A DNA stretch of 35,528 bases, from contig JAJPHB010000082.1 in NCBI GenBank assembly GCA_021325525.1, positions 1 through 35,528 on the forward strand, in the 5' to 3' direction. The notes under the pieces are model-generated. The model saw only the letters and a list, made by a program, of their open reading frames with translations. It had not been told where the DNA came from and made no database searches. Of this stretch, positions 1-8,101 are shown piece by piece. The stretch comes from Alphaproteobacteria bacterium (lineage in GTDB: Bacteria; Pseudomonadota; Alphaproteobacteria; ATCC43930; CGMCC-115725). The position numbers were made by a program, and so were the translations under genes. Numbering within the stretch: the first letter of the stretch is position 1; each line of letters starts with the position of its first letter.

Positions 1-932
1 TCGCGGATGAGGCCGTCGATGAGCGGCACCGCCTTGGCGAGGTTGGGAACGCGGTAATAGGCGATGGCCCGGGCGTAGCGCGCCGCCACCGAGGTGTCGC
101 TCTCCTTGTAGTCGGTCAGCACCTTGCTCGGCGGCTCGAGGAAGCCGTTGAGCTTCGCCAGCATGCGCCGGTGCATCTCGATGAATTCCGGCTTGTCCTG
201 GGCGTGGCTCCAGGGCGAGCGCGAGACGAAGTCGGCGACGTAGTCGATGCGCTGGCTGGTCAGCGGATGGGTGCGGAGATAGGGATCCTGGCGGACCGCC
301 GCGATCAGCTCCTCGCCTTCGAGCATGCGGAAGAAATCGAGGAGCCCCTGCGCCGATTGGTGCGTCGCATCGAGGAAGCGGAGCGCCGCCTGGTCGGCGC
401 GCGCCTCCTGCTCGACGGAGTAGTGAAGGAAGGATTGCAGCGCGACGCCCTCGCCGCTCGGCAGCACGGCGCCCGCGCCCTGGCCATGCGCCAGCACCGC
501 GGCGCCGGCGCCGAGCACCGTCGCGATGATGCCCTTGATCGTGTCGTTGCGCAGCTCCTCTTGGCTGCGCGCCAGATGACCGCCGGCGATGTGCCCCGTC
601 TCGTGGGCGATGACGCCGATGACCTGGTTGGGGTTGCGGCTGCGGGTGAGGAGGCCCGTATTGATGAAGACGTTCTGGCCGCCGGCGACAAAGGAGTTGA
701 TGCGCGGGTCGTTGACCAGATAGATGTGCACCGCCGCGGCGTCGAGCCCGGCCGCCGTGAAGACCGGCGTGACCCAGAGCCGGATGGCGCCCTCGATCTC
801 GGCATCGCGAATGAAGCCGATCCCGCCGCCGGATCCGGATTCCTGCGCGGCGGCGAGGCGCGGCGCCGCGCAAGCGAGGATCGACAGAGCGCAAAGGGCG
901 CGGCGGAAGATGACGGAGAGCGGCAAGGGCAT
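1..932 (-). CDS. M48 family zinc metalloprotease, exported (C-terminus beyond window)
   Basis: Reading the reverse strand from ATG at 932 gives about 310 codons open to the window edge. The N-terminus is a signal peptide (hydrophobic residues about 12-29, ending AAAQ). The zinc site HETGH is at residues 110-114, and a downstream EARAD gives the likely third ligand, Glu176. This is the arrangement of the periplasmic M48 proteases related to BepA/YfgC, which degrade or assist misfolded outer-membrane proteins. The residues after about 215 look like the start of the TPR-type helical C-terminal region seen in BepA, but it is cut. The gene is divergent from the GGT-like lipoprotein, and the two predicted starts overlap by 23 bp, so each promoter must lie within the other's 5' coding region unless a start is wrong. 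Family assignment is firm; the client proteins are unknown. Confidence 0.88.
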   Translation of the reverse strand, partial: MPLPLSVIFRRALCALSILACAAPRLAAAQESGSGGGIGFIRDAEIEGAIRLWVTPVFTAAGLDAAAVHIYLVNDPRINSFVAGGQNVFINTGLLTRSRNPNQVIGVIAHETGHIAGGHLARSQEELRNDTIKGIIATVLGAGAAVLAHGQGAGAVLPSGEGVALQSFLHYSVEQEARADQAALRFLDATHQSAQGLLDFFRMLEGEELIAAVRQDPYLRTHPLTSQRIDYVADFVSRSPWSHAQDKPEFIEMHRRMLAKLNGFLEPPSKVLTDYKESDTSVAARYARAIAYYRVPNLAKAVPLIDGLIR

Positions 933-2448
933 TCCCGAGGATCGCCGTACAATTGGCCCGAGTTGGGCGCGGCGTCAATGCGCGATCCTGCTCGCGGCGA
1001 GCCTTGTCGCCTCCTGCGCGAACAGCGGCTCGCCCGTGAAACTCGCGGGCTCGACGCCGGTCGCCTCGGGCTTCGTCGCCGCCGACGAGCCGCGCGCCGT
1101 GCGCGTCGCCCGCGACATCTTGACCGCCGGCGGCGATGCGACCGACGCGGCGGTAGCCTTGGGCCTCGCCCTCGCCGTGACCTTGCCCTCGCGCGCCGGG
1201 CTCGGCGGCGGCGGCGCCTGCGTCGCCCGCCCCGCCTATGTCGAGAACAAATCGCTCTTCGGCATTCGCCGCCAGGCGCCGGCGCCGGTGACCGAAGCGC
1301 TCGAATTTCTGCCGCGCCCGCCGCGCGAGGGCGCCGCGATCGGCATGCCGGCGCTGGCGCGCGGGCTGTTCGCGCTGCACGCCAAGTACGGCAAGCTGCG
1401 CTGGGAGCAGCTCGTCTCGCCGGCGGAGAATCTGGCGCGCTTCGGGATGCCAGTCTCCCACGCCCTCATCCGCGACATCGCGGCGGCGCATGCCGACATC
1501 ACGGGGCCGAGCGGAAAACCGCTCGCCGAGGGCGAGACGCTGCCGCAGGGCCAGCTCGCCGACATCCTCTCGGCGCTGCGCCAGCACGGCGCCAACGGCA
1601 TCTATACGGGCGCCGTCGCTGATGCCATCGCCGCCGGCAGCAACGGCGCCATCGATGCGGCGGCGCTGCGCGACTACGCGCCGGCCTGGACGAAGCCGCA
1701 GGGGCTCGCCTTCGGCGACGATCGCCTCTACTTCACCCCAGGACCGGGCGGCAACCTCGCGCGCCAGCTCTGGGAGAAGGTGAACGGGACGGCGGGCACC
1801 TCGCTCTATACCGAGGTGCTGCGCACGATCGCGGGATCGGGCCGCGCCGACGCGGCGGAGATCGGCCGCCGCGAGCTCGCCGTTGCCGATGCGGCGGCGG
1901 CGATGCTCCCGGCCGCGCCCGCCGTCGATCCGGAGGAGGGCGATGCCGCGACTGGCTTCGTCGTCGTCGACTCCGGCGGCGCCGCCGTCGCCTGCGCTCT
2001 GACCATGGGCCGCAAATTCGGCGCCGGCCAGGCGCTCGGCGGCACCGGCATCCTGGCGAGCGCCGCCGTGCCGAGCGCGCGCTCGGACGGCCTCTCCGGG
2101 GCGGCGATGTTGTGGGCCAACGACAATACCGGCAAGCTGCTCGCCGCCTTCGCCGCGGGCGGCGACCGCAGCGGCGCGCAAGCGCTGGTCGAGGCGGCGT
2201 CGAACGCCTTGAAGACGCGGCAGTCGCTCGATGGCGCGCTGTCGGCGCCGCGCCTCTTCGCCGCGGCCCCGGGCGCGCTCTACGCCGAATCCGGCGTGTC
2301 GCTCCCCGGCCGGCAGGCGAGCGCGGCGAAGGGTCTCGGCGCCGTCAATGCGGTGCTGTGCCCGAGCGGCCTGCCCGCCAGCAAGCCCGATTGCGCCGTC
2401 GAAGCCGACCCGCGCGGCGCCGGCCTCACGGCGACGATCGTGCGCTAA
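910..2448 (+). CDS. Gamma-glutamyltransferase-like lipoprotein, probably catalytically degenerate
   Basis: A 512-residue protein from ATG 910, with GGAAG just upstream. A hydrophobic stretch ends in the lipobox LVASC, with Cys36 as the lipidation residue, so it is predicted to be a periplasmic lipoprotein. Large-subunit GGT features are present: VRVARDILTAGGDATDAAVA, a GLGGGG loop, and the SPAENLARFG region. The small-subunit start aligns as ATGFVVVDSGG against the TTHYSVVDKDG of E. coli GGT. A gapless alignment puts Ala347 at the nucleophilic Thr391, with Thr348 at Thr392. The Thr409 equivalent is kept, but the Asn411 equivalent is Gly, and the Glu430/Asp433 substrate-binding segment reads SAAVPSAR. 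The fold is therefore GGT-like (Ntn hydrolase), but autoprocessing and transfer activity are doubtful. It is convergent with the GT4 gene 33 bp downstream. Confidence 0.8.
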   Translation: MTESGKGIPEDRRTIGPSWARRQCAILLAASLVASCANSGSPVKLAGSTPVASGFVAADEPRAVRVARDILTAGGDATDAAVALGLALAVTLPSRAGLGGGGACVARPAYVENKSLFGIRRQAPAPVTEALEFLPRPPREGAAIGMPALARGLFALHAKYGKLRWEQLVSPAENLARFGMPVSHALIRDIAAAHADITGPSGKPLAEGETLPQGQLADILSALRQHGANGIYTGAVADAIAAGSNGAIDAAALRDYAPAWTKPQGLAFGDDRLYFTPGPGGNLARQLWEKVNGTAGTSLYTEVLRTIAGSGRADAAEIGRRELAVADAAAAMLPAAPAVDPEEGDAATGFVVVDSGGAAVACALTMGRKFGAGQALGGTGILASAAVPSARSDGLSGAAMLWANDNTGKLLAAFAAGGDRSGAQALVEAASNALKTRQSLDGALSAPRLFAAAPGALYAESGVSLPGRQASAAKGLGAVNAVLCPSGLPASKPDCAVEADPRGAGLTATIVR

Positions 2449-2481
2449 CTAACGCCGTCGCCCGTCCGCGCCCAAAGGCGA

Positions 2482-3696
2482 TCATCTGCGTAAGGTCTTA
2501 GTGGGCTGCACTGGAGACCGCCGAGCCACCGCGCAGCGCGGCGTGACGCGGACCGCCCATTTCCCGACCTCTTCGTAGACGGCGGAGACCTTCTCCATCA
2601 CCACCTCGTTGGCGAACTCCGCGACCACCTTGGCGCGACCGGCCTCTCCCATGCGCGCACGCAATATCGGCGACGTCGCAAGCCGGTCGAGGGCAGAGGC
2701 GAGGGCCTGCGGATCACGCGGCGGGACAAGCAGCCCAGTGATGCCGTCGGTCACCACCTCGCGGCATCCCGGGACATTCGTGGTCACGATCGGCCGGGCG
2801 CAGGCGGCCGCTTCGAGCAATGCCTTCGGCAATCCCTCCCGATGCGAGGGCAGCACGGCGATGTGCGCCTCCTTCCAGATTTCGGCGATGTCGTCGCGCG
2901 CGCCGCGCCACTCGATCAGCCCCTGATGGTGCCACGAGAGCAGCGTCGCCTCGCGGATTGCCCCTGGGTTTTCCTCGTCGATCGGTCCGACAAGGACGAT
3001 GCGCAGAGCACTCCCACGCTCTTTCAGCAGCATCGCCGCCTCTACGAGGTCGCCCACCCCTTTCTCCCAAAGCATGCGTCCGACGAGGACGGCAACCGGC
3101 GGCGGCGCCGGTTCGGGCGTTGGAGTGAAGTGGCGTACATCGACGCCCGAGCCGCGGATGATCCGCAGCCCCGCTCGCGGACCGCGCCTGAAGATCAGCG
3201 CCGCGTCGTCCTCGTTTTGGCAAATCGTGATCACTCGCTGCGAGCGCGACAACAGACGCAATAGGTGCAAGAGACAATATCCAGTGGCGCTGGCGACGAT
3301 CTTGCCCGACGCGAAGAGGAAGCCGAAGCCCGTGACGGAATTAACGATGGCGGGAATGCGGGTGAGTTTCGCCGCGATCGTGCCATAAATGGCCGGCTTC
3401 AGCGCGACATTGTGGACGACGCTCGGTCGATGCGCGCGCAGCAGCCGCGCCAGGGCAAGGATCGAGCGCAGCTCGGAAATCGGGCCGAGCCCGGCGCGTC
3501 GTACGGACCAGGGAACCACCTCGACTCCCACGGCCCGGATGCGGTCGCGATAAGGGCCGACTCGGGTGATGAGCACGACCTCATAGCCGAGCCCCTGCGC
3601 CGCGCGCGCGCTCGGCAAGCGATGTGACCAGAAGTACCAATCCTCCGTGACAATGAAAGCGAGTTTTGGGCGCTCGCATGGGGCTGGCGCGCTCAT
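2482..3696 (-). CDS. Glycosyltransferase family 4 (GT-B fold)
   Basis: 404 residues from ATG 3696. The start is set by a four-base ATGA overlap with the stop of the upstream fusion gene, so the two are translationally coupled. The N-terminal acceptor domain begins KLAFIVTEDWYFWSHR, and the GFGFLFASGK segment follows. The C-terminal Rossmann domain has VLVGRMLWEKGVGDLVEAA and the GT4 donor-site E-x7-E motif in REGLPKALLEAA. It closes with TDGITGLLVPPRDPQALA. The family transfers NDP-activated hexose or N-acetylhexosamine to lipid-linked acceptors on the cytoplasmic face. Its place directly after a flippase/ligase-like membrane protein and near an AsnB-type amidotransferase points to cell-surface polysaccharide synthesis. 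The donor sugar cannot be read from sequence. Base composition looks milder than the flanking genes. Confidence 0.87.
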   Translation of the reverse strand: MSAPAPCERPKLAFIVTEDWYFWSHRLPSARAAQGLGYEVVLITRVGPYRDRIRAVGVEVVPWSVRRAGLGPISELRSILALARLLRAHRPSVVHNVALKPAIYGTIAAKLTRIPAIVNSVTGFGFLFASGKIVASATGYCLLHLLRLLSRSQRVITICQNEDDAALIFRRGPRAGLRIIRGSGVDVRHFTPTPEPAPPPVAVLVGRMLWEKGVGDLVEAAMLLKERGSALRIVLVGPIDEENPGAIREATLLSWHHQGLIEWRGARDDIAEIWKEAHIAVLPSHREGLPKALLEAAACARPIVTTNVPGCREVVTDGITGLLVPPRDPQALASALDRLATSPILRARMGEAGRAKVVAEFANEVVMEKVSAVYEEVGKWAVRVTPRCAVARRSPVQPTKTLRR

Positions 3697-5942
3697 CCGG
3701 CTTCGTCGCGAGCTGGTACTTGGCGCTGCGCCGTACGACGAGCGAGGGCCGCGCCGAGAAGAAGCCAAGGCGCACGCTGATAGAGCAGGTCGTGAGCGAG
3801 CCCCATTGTACCGAAGGCGAGGAGGGCGAGGATCAGGAAGTTTCCGGCCGGTTCCCGCGGTTCCCGCTGATGGAACTCGCGCATGAGCACGCGGATCGCG
3901 GGAATGGCGATTGCGGCGAGCCCGATGAGGCCCAGCTCAGCGGCAAGCCAGAGGGGCGTCGAATGGATGACAAGAGGGATGCCGTGCGCGCGCGTGTAGC
4001 CTTCGATGAAGGTGCCGAGTCCGGCGCCGAAGATCGGGTGGGCAATGAAGAGCCTCCATCCTCCGATGAGGCTGATCATCCGTTCGGCATTCGCTCCTTC
4101 GTATCGAGATGCCGCATTGGTGAAGACGGAAGCAGGTGTGAGATTGATGGCGCCATCGTGACCGAACATCGCGAGCAGATGATGGACCGCGACGAGCAGC
4201 AAGGTGACGATCGTGGGCAGATACGCAAAGAGCAGCGTCGCCAGCACGGTGAGGGCGACGGCGACGAGCATGCGACGGGCCGTAACAGCGTGCACAAGAA
4301 CGGCGGCCAACGCTGTAACCAGCAGCGTTCCCCAGCCAGCACGCGACGAGGTCAGCCAGATCGCGAACATCGCTGCGGACAAAACCAGGAGCTGCGTTCG
4401 TCCAGCTCGAAGTGCGGTCGCGGCAGCGGCGAAAACCAGCAGCAATTGTAGTGCGAAAGCGTTCGGATTCTGCGACAGCCCCTCGAGGCGGTAATGAGTA
4501 ATCGCGGCCGGTAGCTGTGCGCCTGCCGTCAGGACAGAGAGCAGCGCCGTGTCAAGCGCGGCGATGGCGAGCCCTACCGCGACATAGGTGCGCAGAAGCA
4601 GGGAAAACCCGCTCTCTCCGGCACGTAGGACGAGGAGCGCGCCAGTCGCACCATAGGCGAGGAGGATGAACCAACCGATCGTACGATTGACAAAAGCCCA
4701 ATCCGTCCAACCAATGGATGACCACCCGTGCAGGAAGGAAAGGAGCAGCACGCCGGTCGCAAAACAGATGTGAAGGTTGAGGCCTGGCAAGCGCCACAAT
4801 GGTGCGTGTCGCCGCGTCACGTGGATCGCGGCGAAGACCACGGCCCCGATGATCGCCGGCGGATCGGCGAGGTTAACATTGAGACGCGCGTTCGCGAGCG
4901 GGACGAAAACCTGGAAGAAGACGGCCGTTGCGGCAGCTATCGGCATGACCCAAACGAGTACTGCCTCGTAGTCGAGGCGATGCGCGGCAGCGGGGACGGT
5001 TGCGACCGAAAGGGTACGGCGCCGCCCCGTCAGAGTGAGCGAGAGCAGTGCCATCAGGGCGGTGATGGCGATGGCGATCGAGCCGATAAGGATCGCGACG
5101 ACCACGGCGTCGTCGCTGGCGAACCCGACCAAGCCCAGTGCATAGACGGTGCTCAGTTCGCGAATGCCCCAACCAGCAAAGCTCACCGGGAGCGCCGCGG
5201 CCAACATGACCACTGCCGATGCGGCGGCAAGGTTTGTCACGGCAGATTCCGGCATCAGCGCTCGAGCCAGCGACACGTAAGCGCTCATCGTCAAGAGCTG
5301 AACGCCGGCGCTGAGCACCAGGGTGCGCGCGATACGCCTGAGCGCGCCGCCGCCGAAGGCCGCCTCAATGAAGCGCTGAGCCGACGCGCCCCAGCCGAAC
5401 GCGGCGCCGGCACCCGCGGCTAGGGCGATCCCGCCGAGGACTTCCGCGAGGACGGCCCCATCGGCGTCGAGATCCCAGGTGATCCTACCAAAAAGAAATA
5501 ATCCGCCCCAGAGGGCAAGCCCGAGAGAGATCGCCACGGCGCAGAGCCGCTCGTAACCGGTGAGGACAATGGCGCCCGCCACGGGAACACCGTGGCGGCC
5601 AAGAAAGGCGCTTCGCGCAATCGTTTGCCCGACCACCTGGAAGAACGCGCTGCCGCCAAGCTGGCCGAGACTCAGCGCCGCCACTGCATGCCGAGCGGAC
5701 AGACGATAACCGAGATCGCTTGCCGCTAATTTGATGCGCAGACAGGAAAGCGCAAAGCCGCCGCTCAGAGCCGTGATGGCGATGGCCATATGGCCCGGGT
5801 CGATCCTGGCGAACGAATAGCGGAGCCCATTCAGATCGATGCGATCGATCACGGCGATCACGCAAAAAGCCGTTAGGAGCAGGACCGAGGAATAGCGCAG
5901 AAACGGCGCCGCACCCCCGAATATCCGGTCAACAGGCCGCAT
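3693..5942 (-). CDS. Fusion membrane protein: UPF0104/LPG-synthase-TM flippase-like domain plus O-antigen ligase/polymerase domain
   Basis: 749 residues from ATG 5942, with a purine-rich AGGTGGGAA upstream; a longer in-frame start at 6041 is not needed. Residues about 15-310 form a polytopic domain of the UPF0104/lysylphosphatidylglycerol-synthase TM type. The evidence is GQLGGSAFFQVVGQ, a Y-ER pair at 130-132, and GWGIREL at 258-263, a position where this family carries a conserved G-x-G-x-R-E motif. Residues about 325-735 form a second polytopic domain with Wzy_C/WaaL character: GLSQNPNAFA, TSSRAGWGTL at 531-540, then HPIFGAGLGTF and IHSTPLWLAAELGLIGL, which carry the conserved Arg and His of the large periplasmic loop region. 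Family knowledge suggests handling of lipid-linked glycans in the inner membrane. Putting both domains on one chain is unusual. It is coupled to the GT4 gene by an ATGA overlap. Confidence 0.75.
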   Translation of the reverse strand: MRPVDRIFGGAAPFLRYSSVLLLTAFCVIAVIDRIDLNGLRYSFARIDPGHMAIAITALSGGFALSCLRIKLAASDLGYRLSARHAVAALSLGQLGGSAFFQVVGQTIARSAFLGRHGVPVAGAIVLTGYERLCAVAISLGLALWGGLFLFGRITWDLDADGAVLAEVLGGIALAAGAGAAFGWGASAQRFIEAAFGGGALRRIARTLVLSAGVQLLTMSAYVSLARALMPESAVTNLAAASAVVMLAAALPVSFAGWGIRELSTVYALGLVGFASDDAVVVAILIGSIAIAITALMALLSLTLTGRRRTLSVATVPAAAHRLDYEAVLVWVMPIAAATAVFFQVFVPLANARLNVNLADPPAIIGAVVFAAIHVTRRHAPLWRLPGLNLHICFATGVLLLSFLHGWSSIGWTDWAFVNRTIGWFILLAYGATGALLVLRAGESGFSLLLRTYVAVGLAIAALDTALLSVLTAGAQLPAAITHYRLEGLSQNPNAFALQLLLVFAAAATALRAGRTQLLVLSAAMFAIWLTSSRAGWGTLLVTALAAVLVHAVTARRMLVAVALTVLATLLFAYLPTIVTLLLVAVHHLLAMFGHDGAINLTPASVFTNAASRYEGANAERMISLIGGWRLFIAHPIFGAGLGTFIEGYTRAHGIPLVIHSTPLWLAAELGLIGLAAIAIPAIRVLMREFHQREPREPAGNFLILALLAFGTMGLAHDLLYQRAPWLLLGAALARRTAQRQVPARDEAG

Positions 5943-6109
5943 CAAGTTCCCACCTGGGCACGCGTTTCGCCGATCATAACGACAGGATTTCGCAGGTCGA
6001 AGCAAGAAACATGCTGTGAGGAATTTCGGCACCGGTGCCACTGTCTCGGGCTAGGCTGTGCCGACAAATGCTGCTATGCCGTTGGCGAGCGTGACGGCGG
6101 GTTAACCAG

Positions 6110-8068
6110 GTGTGCGGACTGGCTGGCATCTTCGATCGTCGGGCGCGGGCCGACGCTGCGGTGCTAAGGCGACAAGCGAGCGCAATGGCAGGTAGCTTGC
6201 GTCACCGCGGACCCGATGGCAGCGGTTCCTGGGTCGACGGCGAGGCCGGCATCGCTTTGGGCCATCAGCGTCTCGCCGTGATCGATCTGTCTTCCTCGGG
6301 CGCGCAGCCGATGGTTTCGGCAGATGGCCGCATTGTGCTCGTATATAACGGCGAGCTGTATAATTACCGCGAGTTGCGGTGTGCGCTAGACGGCGCGCGC
6401 TCGCCGCCCTGGCGCAGCCAATCGGACTCAGAGGTATTGGTCGAGGCGATCGCCGCCTGGGGCGTCGAGAGAGCACTTGAGCGCGCCAACGGCATGTTCG
6501 CCTTTGCCGCATGGCATCGGACCGAGCGATGGCTTGCGCTGGCGCGCGATCGCCTGGGCATCAAGCCGCTCTATTGGGCGCGCTTTGGCGAAATCTTCGT
6601 GTTCGGGTCCGAACTTCGCGCTTTGCGGGCGCATCCCGCCTGGCGGGCAACCCTCGACCCGACGGCGATCGCACGATTCCTGCGGTACAGCAACGTGCCG
6701 GCGCCGGCCTCGATCTTCGCGGGCGTCTACAAGCTGGAGCCCGGCACGCTGCTCACCATCAACTCCTCCGGCGAGGTGCGGAGCCACCGCTACTGGGACC
6801 CGGTGCGGCTCTGCGAGCGCGACGCGGGCCTGCGCAGGGCGACGCTCGGTGAGGCGGCCGAGCGCGTCGAGAATTTGCTGCGCGATGCCGTGCGACGCCA
6901 GATGACAGCTGATGTGCCGATCGGCGCATTCCTTTCGGGCGGCATTGACTCGAGCGCCGTGGTCGCGATGATGCGACAGGTGCAACCGGGACCTGTTAGC
7001 AGTTTCACGATCGGCTTCGCGGAGTCCTCGCACGATGAATCCGCCCATGCGCGCCGCATCGCTCAGCATCTCGGAACATATCACGAATCACTGGTGGTGA
7101 CGCCGGCGGAAGCGCTCGCGGTCATTCCGCGCCTTACCGAGATCTATGATGAGCCCTTTGCCGATTCTTCGCAGATTCCGGCGGTACTCGTCGCCACGTT
7201 GGCGCGGCGCCATGTCAAGGTGGTCCTTTCGGGCGATGGGGGGGACGAGGTCTTCGCCGGCTACAACCGCCATCGCCTCGCCGCGCTCCATTCGACGCTG
7301 GCGATGGCGCCGTCGCTGCTGAGGCGCGCCTTTGCTGCAGCCTTGCGCGCAGTCCCTCCGACGGCATGGGAGGGCCTGGCCGGCTTGGTTCTTGCGCACC
7401 ATTGTCCGCCACAACTAGCGGACAAGCTCACCAAGCTGGCGGCAGTGCTGGCTACGGCGACGCCAATCGATGCTTATCGCCGCCTCACAGGCGTGGGGCC
7501 GCTGAGCACGGGCGAGGAGTCCTTTGATGCTGTTGCAGCGGCTCTCTCGGCCGAGCGCGATCCTGTACGCCTCATGCAATGTCTTGACCTTGCCTGGTAT
7601 TTGCCCAACGACGTCCTCACAAAGGTCGACCGAGCGAGCATGGCTGTCGGCCTCGAAGTTCGGGTCCCCATGCTCGACCACCGCCTCGTCGAGCTCGTGT
7701 GGAGCCTTCCCCGTCGCCTCCTCCTGCACCGCGGCGCCGGTAAGCGCGTCCTGCGCTTGATCCTCGCTCGCTACGTGCCACCAAATCTGACGGCACGTCC
7801 GAAGAGCGGCTTCGCCGTGCCGCTCGGCGCTTGGCTGCGCGGCCCACTGCGAGACTGGGCAGAGGAGTTCCTCGCCACCTCGCGCCTGCGCCAGATCCCG
7901 TCTCTCGATGTGGCCGGGGCGAGGGCCGCCTGGGCGGCGCACCTCACCGGCCGTACCAACCGCGAACATTTCCTTTGGAACGTGCTGATGCTCAGCACCT
8001 GGCTCGATCGCGAACGACGAACGCAGCGATCGGCATCGTCGCCAGCTGTGGGCGCAAGCGCATCATGA
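6110..8068 (+). CDS. asnB: Asparagine synthase (glutamine-hydrolysing) type amidotransferase
   Basis: 652 residues. The start is GTG 6110 because the class II glutaminase needs Cys as residue 2 (MCGLAGIF) and no other start gives that. The N-terminal domain has LRHRGPDGSG, LGHQRLAVIDL and YNGELYNY, the set expected for an active glutaminase. The synthetase domain has the ATP-pyrophosphatase P-loop SGGIDSS at 276-282 and LSGDGGDEVFAGY. The family converts aspartate, glutamine and ATP to asparagine. Copies in exopolysaccharide loci often act instead on sugar carboxylates or other surface substrates. It diverges from the fusion membrane gene across a 167-bp intergenic region, which supports a role in the same polysaccharide cassette (inference). 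Its stop lies 33 bp from the convergent stop of rne. Confidence 0.88.
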   Translation: MCGLAGIFDRRARADAAVLRRQASAMAGSLRHRGPDGSGSWVDGEAGIALGHQRLAVIDLSSSGAQPMVSADGRIVLVYNGELYNYRELRCALDGARSPPWRSQSDSEVLVEAIAAWGVERALERANGMFAFAAWHRTERWLALARDRLGIKPLYWARFGEIFVFGSELRALRAHPAWRATLDPTAIARFLRYSNVPAPASIFAGVYKLEPGTLLTINSSGEVRSHRYWDPVRLCERDAGLRRATLGEAAERVENLLRDAVRRQMTADVPIGAFLSGGIDSSAVVAMMRQVQPGPVSSFTIGFAESSHDESAHARRIAQHLGTYHESLVVTPAEALAVIPRLTEIYDEPFADSSQIPAVLVATLARRHVKVVLSGDGGDEVFAGYNRHRLAALHSTLAMAPSLLRRAFAAALRAVPPTAWEGLAGLVLAHHCPPQLADKLTKLAAVLATATPIDAYRRLTGVGPLSTGEESFDAVAAALSAERDPVRLMQCLDLAWYLPNDVLTKVDRASMAVGLEVRVPMLDHRLVELVWSLPRRLLLHRGAGKRVLRLILARYVPPNLTARPKSGFAVPLGAWLRGPLRDWAEEFLATSRLRQIPSLDVAGARAAWAAHLTGRTNREHFLWNVLMLSTWLDRERRTQRSASSPAVGASAS

Positions 8069-8101
8069 CGCCGCGCTTCGCCGGGGTCCCAATCGCTCGA
8101 C

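Noticed and set aside
6050-6110. Promoter for asnB near CTATGC at 6074
   Set aside because: No acceptable -35 hexamer stands 16-18 bp upstream, so I did not annotate it.
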